DNA from: Nocardiopsis sp. JB363
GTDB taxonomy: Bacteria; Actinomycetota; Actinomycetes; Streptosporangiales; Streptosporangiaceae
DNA: 37,051 nucleotides
Assembly (NCBI RefSeq): GCF_900143625.1
Contig: NZ_FRFF01000142.1
Location: forward strand, 1 to 37,051
Direction: 5' to 3'
Shown here in pieces: positions 33,316-37,051 of the stretch; the first letter of the stretch is position 1; every line of letters starts with the position of its first letter. The notes under the pieces are model-generated. The model had not been told where the DNA came from, searched no databases, and saw nothing but the letters and a program-made list of their open reading frames with translations. Position numbers and translations under genes: made by a program.

Positions 33316-33473
33316 TGCTGCCGCAGGTGGCGCGTGAGGCGGCGGAGCGCACGGCGTGGCTGGTGCTGCGCGACTCCGGTAGGGCTCATCGGCGGGGGAG
33401 GGCACGAAGGGTGCGTCGAGGGCCGGCCCCACCTTGGCCCCATCCTGGCCCCATCAGTGTGAGAAGACGATGA
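33316..33473 (+). pseudogene. C-terminal fragment of tyrosine integrase
   Basis: Residues VLPQVAREAAERTAWLVLR and DSGRAHRRGRARRVRRG match the last 55 residues of the intact integrase nearly exactly. The catalytic residues lie in the missing middle. It runs through the arm repeat at 33436-33457 to att copy 5. Confidence 0.85.
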
Positions 33474-33511
33474 GGGTAAGGCCGTTGAACCCAGTCTGAC
33501 CTGGGGTTTTA

Positions 33512-33556
33512 TGGCGCACCCGGCAGGATTCGAACCTGCGACCGTCGGATTAGAAG
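33512..33556 (-). repeat. tRNA-Arg(UCU) 3'-half, att copy 5
   Basis: Identical to copy 1 over 45 nt. It is followed by CGTACCGT repeats at 33568-33575 and 33588-33595. Boundary of E4 and E5. The intact tRNA is expected to the right of the window. Confidence 0.9.
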
Positions 33557-34098
33557 TTCCATGGTCGCGTACCGTCACGGGCCGCTACGTACCGTTGTGT
33601 CCCGCACCATCCGATTCGGAGTGCCATCTCGTGTCGCGCCGTGCCGCTCGCTGACGTCCCGGTCCAGAACTGCGGAGCACGAACGGAGCACGCGCGGGCG
33701 GGTAGCGGCGTCCGATGGCACCTCGCGAGGTTCTTGGCCAGCTGTGTGCGGGACGGGCAGAACGTCTGTATGTGATGGGTAGAGATAGGCAGATCAGCGA
33801 GCGTGGAGTGTGTTTGCCGAGGTGTTCACGTCTGCTTGGAATGATTTGGCAATGTCTACTTTGAGGCCTATGCGAGGTTCGTTCGAGTTCTTGTCAATAT
33901 TGCTCTGATAGCCCTTATGGAACACCTGTGCGAAAAATATAGCACATCCAGGACTAACTTCGATGGCTTGTCTGCTGAGCCTCGGAAATGTCTGAGGCTT
34001 GTGGCAGCATCCCCCACAGTGTTGGCACTCGGCACAGGCCGCAAGGCGCAACCCCTGGGCGCAGTGCGGGCGAAACCACAGAACTCCTGGGAGGAAAA

Positions 34099-36290
34099 AT
34101 GGCCGGAACACTCGGTTATACAATCTCAGTCAGGCATGTGTTTCAACGAAAATTCGGATCAGAGGAACTAGGCAAAGCCATGCGCGGATGTCACTGGTAC
34201 ATCATCTCGCGTAGGCCTCGCATCCGAATATTGGAAGGGACTCCTAGGATTAAAGACGGTATCCTGACTCTAGAGTTCATCGAAACCGACCCGGGTGGAA
34301 ATACAACGCGGCAATTTGCTCTCGGGAGTGAGTTGGTCGACCAGGAGAAACAGTCCGTGTTCAAGGTCTACGACCAAGGCTCTTATTTCTCCCTGTGCTT
34401 CGATGGCCAGGTGATCCATGGTGACGCTTGGGCTCTTGCCTCCTTTTTCTCCGGGGCGGACTGGGGGGTAGCGAATCAGGAGGTCCTCTACATTGGGCAG
34501 GCGTTCGCCGGGGGCAATGGAAATGCATGGGAAAGGACAAAAAATCACCAGAAACTCCAGATGGTCCACGAGGATCACGCCAGCGATCCCTGGGATATCT
34601 TCGTGTCACCGCTTGTCTTAGAAAATGGAAACTTCCAGAATGATGACCACATCGATGATTCAGAAAACGGGCCTTCTCTCGAAAAATACTTCAAGGATTT
34701 CTCTGGCGGAGAAGGAACGACTACTAAGGCCTCGATTGACCTTGTCGAGCACAGTCTCATTTCCTACTTCAATCCGCCCTATAATGAACAGCTCAGAAAC
34801 TGGAATGCGGCAAACCCTACCGCAGCGATGCGGAAGATGAGGGACGCAGGTTTTCGCCTCCTCCACGTACACCTCAGTGGCTGGCAAGGACTCTCCCGTT
34901 TCTACTCAGCAGAGCGGCCCGAGCCAAGTAGGAGTCATTTCATCTCACAGGACATCCCACCTGCGCCCCGACGGCCGGTACTCCGGGGGGTGTCTGCGCA
35001 AGAGGTGAGCGACTGGCGGGACAACGCGAAGGTTATTGAGGAAGGGCCCAAATTCTTCGCCAACATGGCTGAGGGGTCCGGGGTGGAACTGTTGGCCTTC
35101 GGTGATAACGCACCAAAAATCAGGAAGCCCGAACCCGTCAGGATCGCGAAGAGTCATCAGCCGGGGGAGGATGCAAGCCAAGAAGTGAGAGGAGAGAGTG
35201 TCAGGGCCTCACGCAATCAAGATGAGCTACACAAGAAGATCATGGACGCCAGAAGGGCTCGGTCAGCGGAGAAGGAGGCCCTGACCTACAAGGGCGAAGT
35301 AACCTACGACCGCAGATCAGGAACGATTACTATCGGACTCGATCGGGAGCGTGATCCTGTTCGCTGGAGCCTGCACGACAGGAAGGGCACTGTCGCCAAC
35401 GGCTTCATCCTCGGCTTCGATGGACAAGGGAAAACCAATCTCCTCCGGATCATAGCTCACCAGGCTCTGCTCTCCAAGCGCTTCTCCCCTGTTCTCGTTC
35501 TCCCCCACGGGAGCGGCCCAACACTCGAGGCTGCACTGAAACAGCTCTCCGAGGTTGTAAAAGACATCGACATCAGGCTTGTCTCTGGTCCGAAACACAA
35601 GCCCAGCAAGCGGCACCGTGGAATCATCTGCGCACTCGACGACTCCGACAGGATCCTCAAACATCCAAGAGGGAGGGAGCTCATCCTGAAGATCCTCACC
35701 CGAGGCCCGGCCTTGGGAGTTGGGCTGGTTATGGTGATCCGTGACCCCGATGTACTCCGCTCGTGCCCAGGTATCGCCAAAGAGCTCATCAAATCAACAA
35801 ACCGCGCGGCATCCATGGAGAACGCAGATGCGGTCTTTAATGCACTCGACGCAGAATACGGGGAACGTCGAAAGTTGAGCCTTTCCTGGGAGCGGCCAAC
35901 TTTCATGTCGTTCACCAATGTCGAGACCAGGTTTCTAACCTTCATTTGCGGGTTCTTCCATGTACACGCATCCCACCACGAGGCTCGGACGTTCGCTTCG
36001 GGGCTCATCCAGGAATCCCAACCCGATTCCCCGGTCCGTGGTAAATGGAAGTCGCTCAGTGAGGACCACGACGTCTGGGCGTATTCCGGAGAACCCATGC
36101 TGACTTCGTGGTTTCTGCACAAGCACCCGGATCACTGGATCATCTCGTGTGTCTTGGCGAGGTTCAGGCCTGTGAAAGAGGACTCGCTGACCGATTCCAT
36201 AGAGTGGGCTGACTTCCATTGGCACAACCGATTCGAGGGCTCAATCGGGCCGTGGCAGATCGGCCCCGCCGCCAGGGCTCCGGCAAAGTC
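34099..36290 (+). CDS. GIY-YIG-like nuclease domain fused to FtsK/HerA-like ATPase
   Basis: The frame opens at ATG 34099 (GGGAGG five bases before it). It stays open to the window edge, but beyond about 36290 it enters IS sequence in a wrong frame, so the gene is probably cut there; the end is approximate (about 730 residues). Residues 129-150 read EVLYIGQAF...WERTKNH, with Y131-I-G, R146 and H150. E217 in EHSLISYFNPPYN and N229 complete a GIY-YIG-type set; the first GIY strand is not obvious. A variable charged linker (about 280-420) leads to a P-loop ATPase with Walker A GFDGQGKT (439-446), Walker B ICALDD (510-515) and RGPALGVGLVMVIRDPDV, as in FtsK-type motors. Many A/T-ending codons, including a TTA at 34618. 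A DNA-translocating nuclease, for defence or element biology, is my inference. Confidence 0.7.
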
Positions 36291-36406
36291 GGGTTGTAGG
36301 GATGTGACCTGCTTCTTCGTAGGGCGAACAAGCAGAAGCGGGCGTGTCCGACCCGGTTGGATGGAAGTTCTTCACGCTTTCGCCCAACCGAGGAACACGC
36401 CCGCGA
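36291..36406 (+). other. Left end of IS insertion with inverted repeat
   Basis: High-GC sequence starts here. GCGGGCGTGT at 36338-36347 and ACACGCCCGC at 36395-36404 form an inverted repeat just before the transposase start. The IS terminal repeat itself cannot be fixed because the right end is outside the window. Confidence 0.45.
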
Positions 36407-37051
36407 ATGTCATCGTCTCACCCCGGCGAGCTCATCGTCGAACCCGTCTCACGCCAGGACCACCTGATCCAGGTCCTGGCAGGTGTGCCCGACCCGCGCA
36501 AACCCCGCGGACGACGCCACACCCTGGCCGCGCTGATCGCCGTGGCCGTCTGCGCGACCCTGGCCGGAGCCAAAGGGTTCACCGCCATCGGCCAATGGGC
36601 CACCGAGACCACCACCCACACCCTCACCGCCCTGGGCATGGTCCGGGGAGCCGCCGACGAGGCGACCTTCCGCCGCACCTTCGCCCGCCTGGATGCCGAC
36701 CTGCTCGACCAGGTGCTGGGCGCCTGGTCCGCCACCCGCCTGGCCGTGATCAACGGATTGCGCATCATCTCCTTGGACGGCAAGACCCTGCGCGGTGCCC
36801 GCACCGGCACCGAAGGGGCACCGCACCTGGTCGCTGCCTTGTGCGGCACCACCACCCTGGGACAGGTCACGGTCCAGACCAAGAGCAACGAGATCCCCGC
36901 AGTGCGGGAACTACTCCAGTTCATCGACATCGCGGGTGCTGTCGTCACCCTCGACGCGATGCACACCTGCACCGATACCGCCAACACCATCCGGACCGGG
37001 GGCGCCCACTACGTCTTCACCGTCAAGGCCAACAACAAACACCTCTACGCC
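36407..37051 (+). CDS. ISAs1-family transposase, partial
   Basis: From ATG 36407 (GAGGAA upstream) 215 codons are open to the window edge. The frame reads LAGVPDPRKPRGRRHTLAAL, AKGFTAIGQWATE, TFRRTFARLDADLLDQVLG, IISLDGKTLRGARTG and VVTLDAMHTCTDTAN. The ISAs1 hallmarks DGKT (first catalytic Asp) and TLDAMHTC (second Asp) are both present. The third catalytic residue is beyond the window. It lies inside or at the end of the nuclease-ATPase gene and probably broke it. Confidence 0.9.
   Translation, partial: MSSSHPGELIVEPVSRQDHLIQVLAGVPDPRKPRGRRHTLAALIAVAVCATLAGAKGFTAIGQWATETTTHTLTALGMVRGAADEATFRRTFARLDADLLDQVLGAWSATRLAVINGLRIISLDGKTLRGARTGTEGAPHLVAALCGTTTLGQVTVQTKSNEIPAVRELLQFIDIAGAVVTLDAMHTCTDTANTIRTGGAHYVFTVKANNKHLYA

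Larger units (their letters stand above)
27696..33556. mobile_element. E4: decayed integrated unit
   Basis: Bounded by att copies 4 and 5. It carries the ImmA operon, an HNH nuclease, an alcohol dehydrogenase pseudogene and a DUF457-like pseudogene. Its integrase survives only as an N-terminal piece (30385-30620) and a C-terminal piece (33316-33473). Between 27741 and 28240 there is no convincing gene, only the hairpin at 27990-28019. Confidence 0.6.
33512..37051. mobile_element. E5: left part of a further unit, low-GC cargo
   Basis: Begins at att copy 5 with the same CGTACCGT arms as E1 and E3 and runs past the window. From about 33780 GC falls to roughly 50-55% by eye. Between 33557 and 34098 I see arm repeats and a probable promoter region and no supported gene. 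The cargo is the nuclease-ATPase gene and an ISAs1-type insertion. Confidence 0.65.

Noticed and set aside
33794..34123. A 109-codon minus-strand frame upstream of the nuclease-ATPase gene
   Set aside because: Cys/His-rich by chance in part and overlaps the strong ribosome binding site and start of the plus-strand gene; no good start site.
36417..37051. Continuation of the nuclease-ATPase frame through the transposase as a longer protein
   Set aside because: The residues become Arg/Pro/His-rich, as expected for a wrong frame of the transposase gene, which has clear ISAs1 motifs in another frame.

Overview
The window is high-GC DNA (about 70% by eye) from an actinobacterium, judged from codon use, GTG starts, actinobacterial family members (DyP/Sco/PCuAC copper set, CaiB, IS701-like) and leaderless or G-rich ribosome binding sites. 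A Nocardiopsis/Streptosporangiales-like host is my guess; nothing in the sequence fixes the genus.

Layout. The backbone is a tandem array of integrated elements at one tRNA-Arg(UCU) gene read on the minus strand. Five copies of the 45-nt tRNA 3' half (anticodon loop to CCA) lie at 10-54, 1396-1440, 24872-24916, 27696-27740 and 33512-33556. None continues into a tRNA 5' half, so the intact tRNA should lie to the right of the window. The copies define five units. E1 (10-1440) is a 1.4-kb integrase-less mini-element with one unknown gene. E2 (1396-24916) is a 23.5-kb unit ending in an intact tyrosine integrase. E3 (24872-27740) is a 2.9-kb integrase-less mini-element carrying a TnpB nuclease gene and a 3-repeat CRISPR array. 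E4 (27696-33556) has an XRE-ImmA protease pair, a secreted HNH nuclease and several pseudogenes, with its integrase reduced to N- and C-terminal stumps. E5 (33512 to beyond the window) has a low-GC gene for a GIY-YIG-like plus FtsK/HerA-like ATPase protein, followed by an ISAs1-family transposase gene.

E2 is mostly extracytoplasmic metal handling. One module (1463-3884) encodes CopC, PCuAC and a Tat-exported DyP peroxidase. A second (16542-20150) encodes an ECF sigma factor, Sco, a second DyP, a second PCuAC and an ArsR/SmtB repressor. Between them lie a Cys-rich small protein with a small membrane partner, a PepSY membrane protein, a Zn/Mn-type ABC importer, and a CoA-chemistry cluster (acyl-CoA ligase, CaiB CoA-transferase, acyl-CoA dehydrogenase, GH88-like hydrolase, MFS transporter). 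An IS701-like gene that seems to lack its catalytic Asp, a methyltransferase and the integrase close the unit.

How it fits together. Family knowledge places Sco, PCuAC, CopC and DyP in copper delivery to cuproenzymes such as the CuA site of cytochrome oxidase. E2 looks like a mobile or formerly mobile copper/zinc trafficking island. E1 and E3 look like parasitic mini-elements that keep both attachment arms but no integrase. The least explained parts are the E5 nuclease-ATPase gene, the TnpB/CRISPR mini-element and the E4 ImmA operon.
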